Positions 23,486 to 32,847 of a stretch of 64,000 nt of DNA are shown here, in pieces. Location of the stretch: the NCBI GenBank assembly GCA_903632075.3, contig CAHIKZ030005408.1, positions 837,501 through 901,500 of the forward strand, given 5' to 3'. Origin of the DNA: Acanthosepion pharaonis. Its lineage: Eukaryota > Mollusca > Cephalopoda > Sepiida > Sepiidae. The notes under the pieces were generated by a model. That model was not told where the DNA came from. It saw nothing but the letters and a program-made list of their open reading frames with translations, and ran no database searches. The translations under genes and the position numbers were made by a program. Each line of letters opens with the position of its first letter. Position 1 is the first letter of the stretch.

Positions 23486-23535
23486 CAACCCCTGAAGACT
23501 GGAAATTTTACCAAGAAACATCGATGTCGGGATAA
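23486..23535 (+). ncRNA. Hammerhead ribozyme-like motif, best candidate
   Basis: All core elements appear in order: CCC (stem I, 23489-23491), CTGAAGA (23492-23498), a stem II with TGG/CCA around AAATTTTA, GAAAC (23515-23519), a palindromic stem III ACATCGATGT (23518-23527), the cleavage-type triplet GTC ending at 23528, then GGG (23529-23531) closing stem I. Stem II starts with a C-A mismatch and stems I and II are only three pairs, so activity may need a dimer or flanking contacts. PLEs of animals are known to carry minimal hammerheads of this type. A PLE terminal-like repeat begins 60 bp downstream. Confidence 0.5.
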
Positions 23536-23594
23536 AAATTGATATCTAATAGTATTTTAATATTTTTAATATTGAGCTCTACATATATAAAAAT

Positions 23595-23618
23595 ATCTGC
23601 TGTTTCTTAAATCATAAA

Positions 23619-23653
<35 letters not shown>

Positions 23654-23795
23654 GAATAAAAACAAAAGAAAAACTTATAACTTATCTTAGTCAACACGTT
23701 TCGTCCCATGAGGGACTTTATTGGGGCAAATGTTAGGATTTTATTTTGTAAGAAGTATTTATATACAAGAGCAAAAATATTATTGGTTTTTAAAA
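23595..23795 (-). mobile_element. PLE terminal repeat-like sequence
   Basis: On the minus strand this runs TTTTTGCTCTTGTATATAAA, ACAAAATAAAATCC, AATAAAGTCCC, TCATGGGACGAAACGTGTTG. The forward sequence at 28165-28300 matches it. It lies just downstream, on the minus strand, of the PLE GIY-YIG domain at 24.0-24.6 kb, as expected for a PLE 3' terminal repeat. The GTCCC/GGGAC hairpin before GAAAC is a stem-II-like relic, but the CUGANGA box is lost. A (TA)n tract lies inside it at 23623-23652. Confidence 0.6.
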
Positions 23796-24029
23796 TTTTT
23801 TTAATTTAAGATCGCTCATAAATATTTATCGGCAAGCTATGGAGGACACTAAGTGACATAATTCAATGTCTAATAAACTAAAGTGAGTAAGTGATATTCT
23901 CGAATTTCTTTTTAATGCAATTTAGTAATTAAATTATCTTAATGTGGGATTAATTTATGTGCTATATATTTTAAATAACATAAGGTTATTAATTTAACAA
24001 TTTATATTCATGTATGTTGGGTTGGGAAA

Positions 24030-24985
24030 GTATTAATTCTTTCAGGAGTGGAGATACTGAAAAAATTCAAGTTTATATTTTTTGCAAGATTCAATAGCGA
24101 CATTCACGAGAATTTTCCCTCTACGCAAGTTGCTTCCTTTTTTAATAGGTGTGGCATTCTTTAGATTAAAGTTATGGTTGGATATATTTCTATGTACAGC
24201 TAATACATTTGATTGATTGTTGTGCATAAGATTCCTTTTGTATTCATCTATACGAGTTTTTTTTAATTTCTGTAAGTTACCCCAATGTATTGTGAGGAGC
24301 AGTTATAAAAATTTATTTTATATATATCTGGATCAGAATTATTATCCTTATGGGTATTGATGGTTATGATCATATCGATGATACTTTTGAATGTAATTGT
24401 AAGTATTTTGATGCTATTTAGATTGGATAAATTGGTTTGGATAGTGGATGTTATAGAGTTAGTAGGTAGTGTTATATATCTGTTTTTAACTAGTTTATTG
24501 TTGTAATCTTGTGCGGTCGTATATTTTGTATTTCTTTCTCTTAGCATTATGGATGAAATAAGGATTGTGGAGGTTTTTGAAAGTGTTTTCTATGTATATT
24601 TCTTCCTTGGGTAAATATTGGGGGCTGCAGATTATTATTGCTCTTAAATAGAATCCTATAATTATTCTAGTGGTGGGAATAAAAATTAACCTGGTCATTC
24701 TTGTTAGTAGCTTTTCTGTAAACCTCAAATTGAAGTCCGTTATTATTTCTATGCAGCATGATATCTAGGAAGGGTATCTAGGTAGGTTAGATTTAGATTC
24801 AAAGGCAATGTCTATTGTGAGTTCGACGTTATTAATTTTGTTGACAAACCTTTCGGGTAGATATATTAAAAGAGAATCATCTATGTACCTGAAATAAAAA
24901 GAATTTTGTGACATATTTTTGAAAGAACAACTTTCAAGTAATTCCCAAAATAGACATGCGTAAACACCACTAAGCAATGTCTATT
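24030..24985 (-). mobile_element. Penelope-like element: RT C-terminal half and GIY-YIG endonuclease
   Basis: Reading from 24985 down on the minus strand: LSGVYACLFWELLESCSFKN, then FYFRYIDDSLLIYLPERFVN with the RT catalytic YIDD at about 24870-24890. Next come TRIIIGFYLRAIIICSPQYL and YIENTFKNLHNPYFIHNAKR. Then comes the endonuclease domain: DIYKINFYNCSSQYIGVTYR, with the YIG motif at about 24270-24290, followed by AVHRNISNHNFNLKNATPIK. RT followed by GIY-YIG is the hallmark of endonuclease-bearing PLEs. Frameshifts near 24760, 24730 and 24250 break it. The N-terminal half of the RT continues at 26640-27490 on the other side of an insertion. Confidence 0.82.
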
Positions 24986-25149
24986 GTGAGTTAAAAATTT
25001 AAATTTATAAATATTTATATTTATATTTATGCGTTTGATTTCCATTGGTTTACTCTGTCAGTAAACCATTTTTTTTCTGTAAAATTGTTATCAAAGCTGA
25101 AAAAACATTGATCTGTGATTAAATGGCACATTTTTTATCGTTATATGTG

Positions 25150-25440
25150 TAGGAACAGGTTTGGTCTGGTTTGGTTTGTTTTACGGAATATCAGCCTCAA
25201 TGGATTATTTAATGTCGATAGAAATTTTATTGCTGGTAATATTCTTTCAAACATGTATTGCTGGTAATAAAATAAAAAATATTTTTACTAATTTTGACCC
25301 CAGTTTGGGGGTTAACTATATGCCCATAACTGGGACCCTAACAGGTGCTACCACCCCAGCTCATAGTGGATCTGGAGCACCAGCAGTTAAGAGGTGGTTC
25401 CACGCTCCTCAAAACCTCCGGAACAGAGTCCTGACTCTTG
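25150..25440 (+). mobile_element. Element X, unique part, copy 1
   Basis: This shares with 63450-63850 the words GGTTTGGTTTGTT, ATTTAATG, GTATTGCTGGTAATA, GGGGTTAACTAT, GGGACCCTAACAG, CCAGCAGTTAAGAG and TTCCACGCTCC. It therefore belongs to an interspersed family and is not single-copy DNA. It leads directly into the 30-bp array at 25440. A frame reads from here into the array (first ATG about 25200, with a hydrophobic MDYLMSIEILLLVIFFQTCI start), but the 63.5 kb copy does not keep that frame, so I do not call a gene. Confidence 0.7.
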
Positions 25441-26605
25441 AATATAGTTTATCGTCTTACCCAAGAGACAGATGTAGTTTATCGTCTTACCCAAGACACG
25501 AGTGTAGTTTATCGTCTTACCCAAGACGCGGGTGTAGTTTAGCGTCTTACACAAGACGCGGGTGTAGTTTATCGTCTTACCCAAGACACGGATGTAGTTT
25601 ATCGTCTTACCCAAGACACGGATGTAGTTTATCGTCTTACCCAAGACACGGATGTAGTTTATCGTCTTACACAAGACGCGGGTGTAGTTTATCGTCTTAC
25701 CCAAGACACGGATGTAGTTTATCGTCTTACCCAAGACACGGGTGTAGTTTATCATCTTACCCAAGACACGGGTGTAGTTTATCGTCTTACACAAGACGCG
25801 GGTGTAGTTTATCGTCTTACCCAAGACACGGGTGTAGTTTATCGTCTTACCCAAGACACGCATGTAGTTTATCATCTTACACAAGACGCGGGTGTAGTTT
25901 ATCGTCTTACCCAAGACACGGGTGTAGTTTATCGTCTTACCCAAGACACGGATGTAGTTTATCGTCTTACCCAAGACACGGGTGCAGTTTATCATCTTAC
26001 CCAAGACACGAGTGTAGTTTATCGTCTTACACAAGACGCGGGTGTAGTTTATCGTCTTACCCAAGACACAGGTGTAGTTTATCGTCTTACCCAAGACACG
26101 GATGTAGTTTATCATCTTACCCAAGACACGGGTGTAATTTATCGTCTTACACAAGACGCGGGTGTAGTTTATCGTCTTAAACCACAACACGGGTGTAGTT
26201 TATCGTCTTACCCAAGACACGGATGTAGTTTATCGTCTTACACAAGACGCGGGTGTAGTTTATCGTCTTACCCAAGACACGGGTGTAGTTTATCGTCTTA
26301 CCCAAGACACGGATGTAGTTTATCGTCTTACACAAGACGCGGGTGTAGTTTATCGTCTTACCCAAGACACGGGTGTAGTTTATCGTCTTACCCAAGACAC
26401 GGATGTAGTTTATCATCTTACCCAAGACACGGGTGTAGTTTATCGTCTTACACAAGACGCGGGTGTAGTTTATCGTCTTACCCAAGACACGGGTGTAGTT
26501 TATCGTCTTACCCAAGACACAGATGTAGTCTATCGTCTTACACAAGACGCGGCTGTAGTTTATCGTCTTACCCAAGACACGGATGTTGTTTATCGTCTTA
26601 TCCAG
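25440..26605. repeat. 30-bp array, about 39 units, with higher-order structure
   Basis: Unit close to TGTAGTTTATCGTCTTACCC followed by AAGACACGGA. About every third to fifth unit is a variant with ACACAAGACGCGGG; these occur at about units 4, 8, 12, 15, 20, 24, 27, 30, 34 and 37, which points to amplification of three- and four-unit blocks. One base insertion near 26180 shifts the frame. Because 30 is divisible by three and the unit has no stop in some frames, both strands stay open for over 260 codons. No spacer diversity is present, so it is not a CRISPR array. Confidence 0.95.
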
Positions 26606-26639
26606 GATAAATGTAGGAAGAGATTTATTTTTATTTTTA

Positions 26640-27490
26640 TTTTTGTTAAGTCTGTTTTTAGTAAATTTATACATTTCTTGGAATATTTGTGCATACGGAT
26701 TTTATATTTAAACTGGTCATATATTTGTTTTTGATGTCTTTTTTTTTTTTTTAATTTATTTAAAAGACCACCAGAGTTTTAAATACGAAGAGCTAATTTT
26801 GCCAAGAAGTGGGGTTAAAATTTTGTTCAGTGTGCCGGTTAGTTTATGTGGAGCGTTGCCTATTCCTGATATAATGGATCTCATCGGGATGTCCTGTTTA
26901 TGTATTTTTGGTAATCCGTAAAGTGCTGGTGTTTTCGGATGGTGTTCGATGAATTTTTTCTAAAAATTGTCATTTTTTAATAATTTCTTGTTTACGTTTT
27001 TAAATTTTTGTCTCTTTTATGACTACGTGTTAATTTTTTTTTTTTTTCGTAAGTATTCTAATATATAGAGGAGATGTCTCATTTTTTTGTTGCTAAATGT
27101 GTTTATACATAATTAAATCTCCAGTCGTCTTCGCCGAAAGGGGATATATATGAATGATTTCGTTGTTTGATATTTCTTTCAGGGATGTTATATATGTACC
27201 GGGAAGTGAGCTTTCATTTGTTTTGTCGAGTTAGGCTGTAATTAGACCCCGGATGTATCTATTGTTGAAATATGAGTCATTGCGTGAGTAGTTTTTAATA
27301 ATGAAATCCGTAATATCATTTTTCGGCAATTTTAGACCCAAGGTAAGAGCTTCCAATTGTATATTGCGTTTATAATTAAGTCCCTGTATATAGATACTTG
27401 TTACAAAATACTTGTTACTAAATGTTGCGGATTCCGGGAGGAAATCCGGTCTCAAATGAATGACAAACGCAGGAATGAAATATAGCAAAT
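26640..27490 (-). mobile_element. Penelope-like element: RT N-terminal half
   Basis: On the minus strand: YIQGLNYKRNIQLEALTLG and IIKNYSRNDSYFNNRYIRGL (27410-27235), then YGLPKIHKQDIPMRSIISG (about 26870-26925), the conserved PLE RT motif, followed by NAPHKLTGTLNKILTPLLGK. TSLNIKSVCTNIPRN (26680-26718) corresponds to RT motif A; the catalytic Asp of the usual SLDIKSLYTNIP is Asn here, so the copy is dead. The domain stops at about 26640 where element X and its array begin, and resumes at 24985. Confidence 0.8.
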
Positions 27491-27659
27491 AAATGTATTG
27501 ACGTCATAATACAATTGGTAATACGGTTAATAGATCCAGAAATGCGGTTAGTAGCAATAATAATATCTATATACAGTATGGGAAATTCATTATCGAAGTA
27601 GGACTTCCTTCTGAGTCTACGTGCTCGCAACTGTGACTCCTACAAAGCGGTTATCTCAC

Positions 27660-27955
27660 ACTCACTCTCTCACTTTCTCACTCCCGGGTATTCACCGGCA
27701 GCAGTACAAGTACACACTGGGCGACTCCACTTGTATGAAAAAGGGGTGGACCCCTTAACACTAAATAAATATGGAACCCATATCGGGGTTGAAAAGACAG
27801 ACGACCACTTGTATGGTAAAAAAAAGAAGATTATTCATTATATTGCTCTGTACAAATAAAATACATCGACCTCACTTTTTGTGGATCAATTTTAATGTTT
27901 TTTTTTATTACTAGGACCCACTTGGATTATACACCCATACAATTTATTTTTTTAA

Positions 27956-27960
<5 letters not shown>
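27660..27960. other. Unassigned sequence
   Basis: Contains TCACTCTCTCACTTTCTCAC and an AT-rich end leading to a (TA)n tract at 27961-27993. No known repeat or gene. Confidence 0.35.
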
Positions 27961-27996
<36 letters not shown>

Positions 27997-28080
27997 TTAA
28001 AACAAATGGGAAACGTTTATCAATCTAACATGTTTCACATTTAATAAAGCTTCATCAGAGAATGAGATGAGTTAAAAAAA
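27961..28080 (-). mobile_element. (TA)n-abutting repeat with hammerhead-like boxes
   Basis: On the minus strand CTCTGATGAAGCTTTATTAA is followed by ATGTGAAACATGTTAG, so CTGATGA and GAAAC are 14 bases apart, and AACATGTT could form a mini-stem III. The putative stem II is poor. It lies between a (TA)n tract and the PLE terminal-like sequence at 28165. Confidence 0.35.
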
Positions 28081-28164
28081 AAAGAAATTCTGACATTTAT
28101 ATTTATGCGTTTGATTTTCATTAGTTAAGCAGGCTTCACGTGTATTCGACTTGTTAAGCAGCGT

Positions 28165-28300
28165 TAGTATAAACATTTTTGCTCTTGTATATAAATACTT
28201 TTTACAATATAAAATCCTTGCATGTGCCTTGATAAAGTCCCTCGGAGGACGAAACGCGTCGTCTAAGACAAGCTTTCCTTTTGTCTTTACTCATATTGTC
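28165..28300 (+). mobile_element. PLE terminal repeat-like sequence, forward copy
   Basis: Homologous to the minus strand of 23595-23795. It contains TTGATAAAGTCC, CTCG, GAGGACGAAACGCGTC: a strong GTCC/GGAC stem II, GAAAC, and an ACGCGT mini-stem followed by C. The first box is TTGATAA instead of CTGANGA, which would inactivate a hammerhead. It lies directly upstream of a GIY-YIG fragment. Confidence 0.6.
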
Positions 28301-28383
28301 CTTTTGCAGATGTACTCTATTTGAAATTTTTACACACACACACACACACACAGACACAGACACACACACACACACATACATAT

Positions 28384-28740
28384 ATATAGAGAAAGCCCTA
28401 GCACTAATATGATATACATTGGGTCCACGAAGAATAATTTTAAAGATAGATGGAGGCAGCATAAGTGCTCCTTTAATAATATAAACAAAAGAAATCAGAC
28501 TTCACTATCAAAATATTTTTGGCACCTGAAGGAAACAAATAAGACACCAAAAGTTAAATGGAAAATTATTGACAAGGCTAGAATATGTAAAGCTTGGGAT
28601 GACCCATGTCCTTTGTGCCTCCATGAAAAATTACACATTATTAAACTTCTAAATAATAATAATCTATTAAATAATAGACACGAGTTAACGGTTTTCTGTA
28701 GGCATCATCAGATTTTTGGTTTGAATTATTAGATAAAAAA
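28384..28740 (+). mobile_element. Penelope-like element GIY-YIG fragment
   Basis: An open frame of about 107 codons begins MIYIGSTKNNFKDRWRQHKC, with YIG and the conserved Arg region, and continues SLSKYFWHLKETNKTPKVKW, CPLCLHEKLHIIKLLNNNNL and LLNNRHELTVFCRHH. This is a GIY-YIG nuclease C-terminus of PLE type, from a lineage different from the 24 kb copy. The GIY strand and all of the RT are missing; a CA repeat (28331-28378) sits where the domain should start. Confidence 0.78.
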
Positions 28741-29200
28741 ATAAAATAAAAAAAAATTTATATAACTTGTTTAACAAATAGCCCAATCATCAGATTCATA
28801 GTAGGAATAATTAACTACAAACATGCATACAACATAACACCCTTCATAATCCATAGCCCAAGTTAGTAGTTTAAATACCTTACATAAAAGATAACCCTTT
28901 ATGAAGTCGTCAAAAAACAAACGTTACGAAAGTTTTTCTTTTTTTTTATATGCACAATCCTTTCATAAATAAAATAAAATAAATAAATAAATATCCATAG
29001 ACTAGCAAACTAAACGAAGATTAATACATCTTCCGTTTCATTTTTGACACCCCAACTTTCCCCGACTTGACACCTTGAAAGTATCTCTATACCGCTACTT
29101 ATTATTAACACCCTACATTCGCCTACCCAATTTAGACAATTCGCCCTAGCTGTTACCATGGGGATTTTGATTTCAATTTTTTAAAACAAGTAAATTTCAG
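28740..29200. other. AT-rich unassigned stretch after the PLE fragment
   Basis: It may include the 3' flank of the PLE fragment, but I see no second terminal repeat and no gene. Confidence 0.35.
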
Positions 29201-29361
29201 ATATTCGTTATTCCAACAAAAATTTCGCTTGAAGATGGAACGGAGCCCATTTTAATTTCAACTCAATTTAATTTAAAGGATTATATTGAAGTTTTTCGGC
29301 TCTTGTTTTTGAAACATGAGACCTCTTATGTAGCGATTTGGAATCATATTTTAAATAAATA

Positions 29362-29393
<32 letters not shown>

Positions 29394-29395
29394 AT
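29200..29395 (+). repeat. Interspersed repeat family H ending at (TA)n
   Basis: TTTCGCTTGAAGATGGAAC, TTGTTTTTGAAACATGAG, TGTAGCGATTTGG and ATCATATTTTAAAT correspond to the reverse complement of 34490-34625. This copy runs straight into a (TA)n tract at 29367-29392. The other lies about 110 bp from one. Confidence 0.6.
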
Positions 29396-29399
29396 GTTA

Positions 29400-29995
29400 C
29401 ATACAGACAAACAAGTACATGTGAAGAACAAAGATGCTTATAACCAAATTTGTTCCTCACCTCCCGAGATGCATTCGCATCGAGAGAAAAATGTATCTTT
29501 GTCGTGACCCTGTGTTTCACGCTATTTGCGATCGTCAGACAAACTGATCAATTTTTAAATGTTGGTTTTATATATGGTTGCGTATATCGGTGTTTTTATG
29601 GTAGCGGGAGGAAAAATTGTTGTCGGAGTGCCACTCATACGTACGCAATTGGTCGCTGTATTCAATGTTGGATTGCGTAGCGAATATTTTTCGTCAGTTG
29701 CGGGGTCAACGCGCAGACCGTTCGTCTATTTTGCTCGCTGAATAATGTTTTCTCGCACACACGGATATACGTATGCACACACGTTCACACATCTCTCCGT
29801 CTGATAAAAAAATGGTTTACCTTTTAAAAGTTCAGAAATAATTCTTATGTCCCTACTTAATTTAAAGACAATTTGATGTACGTAGGTTCTTACTTTCTGT
29901 ACAAACATTTTTTTTTTCATGGCTGACTTTCGCTGGATTTTGTAATTAATTTCGATTATTCCTATATTTATTTCCAAATTATAAAAATTGTTATC
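29400..29995. other. Unassigned sequence with two short open frames
   Basis: Mixed composition, with plus frames of 76 and 60 codons (CTGCGACGAAAAATATTCGC-type codons on the opposite strand). I recognise no domain. It may be internal to the element ending at 30232. Confidence 0.3.
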
Positions 29996-29999
29996 GTAC

Positions 30000-30235
30000 A
30001 AAAAATTCGTCGCAAAACATCACGTAAAATACTTTCGAAAACAATCGCAGTAATGAAAACTTGAGAATCCAAAATTTCTGGATTGCTGGGCCGGATCTGA
30101 CCCGGAATGTTTTTAATTTGCCCAGGGAGTCGGCATGATTCTAAAATGGTATGATATGTTGGACTACGGCCTGTAGGAGTGAATTCGAAAAAGACTGACA
30201 CACTGACATTCGCATTTATTTATATAGATAGATAA
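30000..30235 (+). mobile_element. 3' end of a TACTAGC-type interspersed element
   Basis: Ends with GACTGACACACTGACATTCG and CATTTATTTATATAGATAGA. The same style of end (a run of related C/A/G tetramers, then TTTATATAGAT) occurs at 54625-54670, 49262-49320 and 62615-62675. In the complete-looking copies it lies opposite a TACTAGCAGTA start. Confidence 0.5.
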
Positions 30236-30439
30236 AAAACTTGTTTTTATCGTTATTTATAAAACCGTAGATAATAAATATCGCATTGAAGTTGGTTTGC
30301 ATATTTTGATAATTTTATAATTTTTTAAAAAATTTTGAATAAAAAGGTTTATTTTCACATTTATTTCGTTATAAAAATGATAAACAATAAATCTTTATAA
30401 AAAATTGTACTTGGGTCACATATTTTTATATCCTTGCAT

Positions 30440-30550
30440 GTAAAGATTGCCACGGGAGTAAATGTAGCAAAAATAATAGCGGAGTCAAGGGAAAAACAGT
30501 CCTTTTGACACATCGTTTTCTTTTTTCAGACACGACATAATGGCCTTTTG
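30440..30550 (+). repeat. Repeat family G, short copy
   Basis: AATAGCGGAGTCAAGGGAAA followed by CAGTCCTTTTGACACA matches the family G core at 16.6 and 17.8 kb. Confidence 0.45.
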
Positions 30551-31032
30551 ACATAATGACATTGTCAAGATGCTTTAAAAAAGTGGTAGTCAGTGGCCGA
30601 GACTTCAAAGGAATGCGGTGGATGTGCAAAGTCACATATCTCAAGTGGTTGATTGTCAAATGCAGATAGGCGTCCATTACCACCTTGATCTTCAAGACTC
30701 GCATCCTCGCTGCGGAACTTCAGCAACAAGTGCTATACTGTCCGATAACAAGTGGATCTTTCACCGCATGCTCTGTTAATGTTGGCAGCAGTTTGAGAAG
30801 CATTATCACCAAGCTTGAACTCATGACAAAAAAGTTAACATATCTCTTTTTTACTCTTCAAGATGACGAATATATAATGTTTTAAGCTAAATTCTGAAAC
30901 AGTTTGATATAAAATAGAGAGGATGCTTTAATCATTAAGAATTAGCAATATAATTTTGTGCAACTATTATAATATATTAAAACGTCCTGGGTATGACGAT
31001 AAATTACATCCACGTCCTGGATATTTTTTTCT

Positions 31033-31450
31033 TTCTTTTTTTTTTTTTTAAGCATTACGCGCCGAGCAAGGCGTGAAGCTACTAGGATTCAGGGGGTTGC
31101 AGAAGATTTGGAGCGAGAGCAGATAGGAGTGATAGAAGAAAGGATGAGGAGAGGGATAGTGGATAGATCAAGGTAAATGGAGATGTCGATTGACATTACA
31201 TTTGAATAGTTAAAGATTATAGCTCTCAGGGAAACAGTAATTGGGAAGGGTGTTCCACAGGCGAGAGGTGCGAGCTATGAAGCTATTGGAGTAGAAGAGA
31301 CGGCTACATTTAAAAGTTTCTACAGTGTAAGGGTGGGAGCGAGATGCCAGCCTCGTAGGGCGCTTGAATTCATGGAGTCTAGGAAACAGTGAAAGCAGCT
31401 CATCGGAGCAATTACCATTTAAGTATTTGCAGAAAAGACAGAGAGAGGCG
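31033..31450 (-). mobile_element. LINE family A 3' end inserted into element X
   Basis: On the minus strand it ends with the family A tail (GCCTTGCTCGGCGCGTAATG) and a poly(A) run, visible as T-run 31033-31050. GTATTTGCAGAAAAGACAG near 31430 is the reverse complement of the CTGTCTTTTCTGCAAATAC segment encoding the LCLFYKY block. On both sides lie near-identical element X words: GACGATAAATTACATCCACG before and GACGATAAACTACATCCGCG after. Confidence 0.75.
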
Positions 31451-31745
31451 ATGACGATAAACTACATCCGCGTCCTGGGTATGACGATAAACTACGTCCA
31501 ACAGCAAGGCCTCTGATAATGTTTTTGAAAAAATAATATTGCCACCTATACGTTTTTGGAAAACTTTGTATTACCGGCTATACGTTTTTGAAAAAATAAT
31601 ATTACCAGCTATACATTTTTGAGAAAATATTAACAGAAATAGATTTTTGACAAAGCAAATATATTACCAGAAAAAAAAATTGTCGGCATTAAATGACCCA
31701 CTGAGTTTGATATGCCATAAAACGAAACAAACAAACCAAGGTTTA
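31450..31745 (-). mobile_element. Element X, copy 2, reverse
   Basis: On the minus strand it reads GGTTTGTTTGTTTCGTTTTA, CAGTGGGTCATTTAATGCC, several (A)AATGTATAGCTGGTAATAT-like repeats, AGAGGCCTTGCTGTTGGACG and then TAGTTTATCGTCATACCCAG, which is the 30-bp unit. It is interrupted at the unit by the LINE at 31033-31450 and has one further unit beyond it (30980-31030). Confidence 0.7.
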
Positions 31746-31954
31746 TTCTAAATTCGGACATTATTTTCGGAACAACTTAATAATACTGGATTTTTGAAAT
31801 TTTAATTATTATTAATTATTATTTAATTAATACTGGATTTTACAGTGGTCATCAATGAGTTATTAAACACTGAGAAGCATATCTTTTAACAACTGAAGCA
31901 GCCATCAATCTGATAGGAAGATTTTTCTTTTCCTCGCGAATTGAATCTTCTAGG

Positions 31955-32440
31955 TTTATTTTGATATCTCTCCTAATCCCTGATCTGCCAACCATTTATA
32001 CAAGCTTGTTTTTCGTCATCTATAGGCCATGTCCCTACAAGACGAGGTGATCATGGCCCTCCACAACTTTGTAGCCCTCAGTAAATCTTGTTATTTTGCT
32101 ATTTCTCCTAATCCCTGTTCTGCCAACCATTTACACAAGCTTGTTTTTCGCTTTCTATAGGTCATGTCCCTTCAGGAGGTGGGCGATCATGGCTCTCCAC
32201 AACTTTGTAGCCCTCAGTAAATCTTGTTATTTTGCTATTTCTCCTAATCCCTGTTCTGCCAACCATTTACACAAACTAGTTTTTCGCCTTCTTTAGGCCA
32301 TGTCCCTTCAGGACGTTGGTGATCATGGCTCTCCACATGTTCCTGTCCTTTGTAGCCCTTAGTATGTTTTCTCCTTTTTCTATCTCCCCTAATCCCTATT
32401 CTGCCGACCAATTACACAATTTCTTTATTTAGGTTATACA
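31955..32440 (-). mobile_element. Tandem triplication of the LINE family B 3' end
   Basis: The sequence around CATGTCCCT(T/A)CA(G/A)GA repeats at 32028, 32163 and 32299, a period of 135-136 bp. Each unit holds GGTGATCATGG(C)CTCCAC, AACTTTGTAGCCCTCAGTAA and TCCCTGTTCTGCCAACCATT. On the minus strand this is the last part of LINE B (TGGTTGGCAGAACAGGG, then ATGATCxxCTACGTCCTGA-like). Several ends of one LINE family arranged head to tail are unusual for target-primed insertion. Confidence 0.75.
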
Positions 32441-32830
32441 CCGTTTCCCTCTGTCTCTCTTGCCTTCAATATGTCTTGTGAATGTCAAATTTTCCAAGCC
32501 CTCTCTCCTCATTATGTGCCCGAGAAATTTTAGCTGTCTATTTTTTTTTCCAATTTCCCTTAAACTTACTTGTTATCAATATGTTCCATTCATCGTATTC
32601 TTAGCATCTTTCTATAGAACCAAATTTCTGTTGTTTCAGCTTCTTCCTTCAACTGGAAGATTACCCAGCATTCACTAGCTTATAGAAAAACTGATATTAT
32701 ATAAAATTTCAGTACTCTTTTCTTTGTTTCAAACGAGATTTTTCTGTTTCAATATTTTGCTTAATTTTTAAGGGCACCTTTCTTCTACTCAAATGCACGT
32801 TCGAATTTCGGTGCCGTCTTTTCCGTCGTC
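32440..32830 (-). mobile_element. LINE family B C-terminal relic
   Basis: ATTATGTGCCCGAGAAATTT is the reverse complement of the KFLGHIMR segment, and CCAAGCCCTCTCTCCTCATT of the MRREGLG segment. This is the direct 5' continuation of the last of the triplicated 3' ends. Many stops. Confidence 0.7.
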
Positions 32831-32847
32831 TGTTGAAAAACTCCTTT

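Noticed and set aside
25161..26180. 339-codon plus-strand frame with hydrophobic start and 30-bp (10-residue) repeats, possibly a secreted repeat protein
   Set aside because: The start region belongs to element X, whose other copies do not keep the frame. The opposite strand is equally open. The frame begins at TTG; the first ATG is further in. A frameshift occurs at 26180 with no sign of selection.
25440..26605. CRISPR-like array (30-bp repeats)
   Set aside because: Units follow each other directly with no spacers, in a eukaryotic context with no cas genes.
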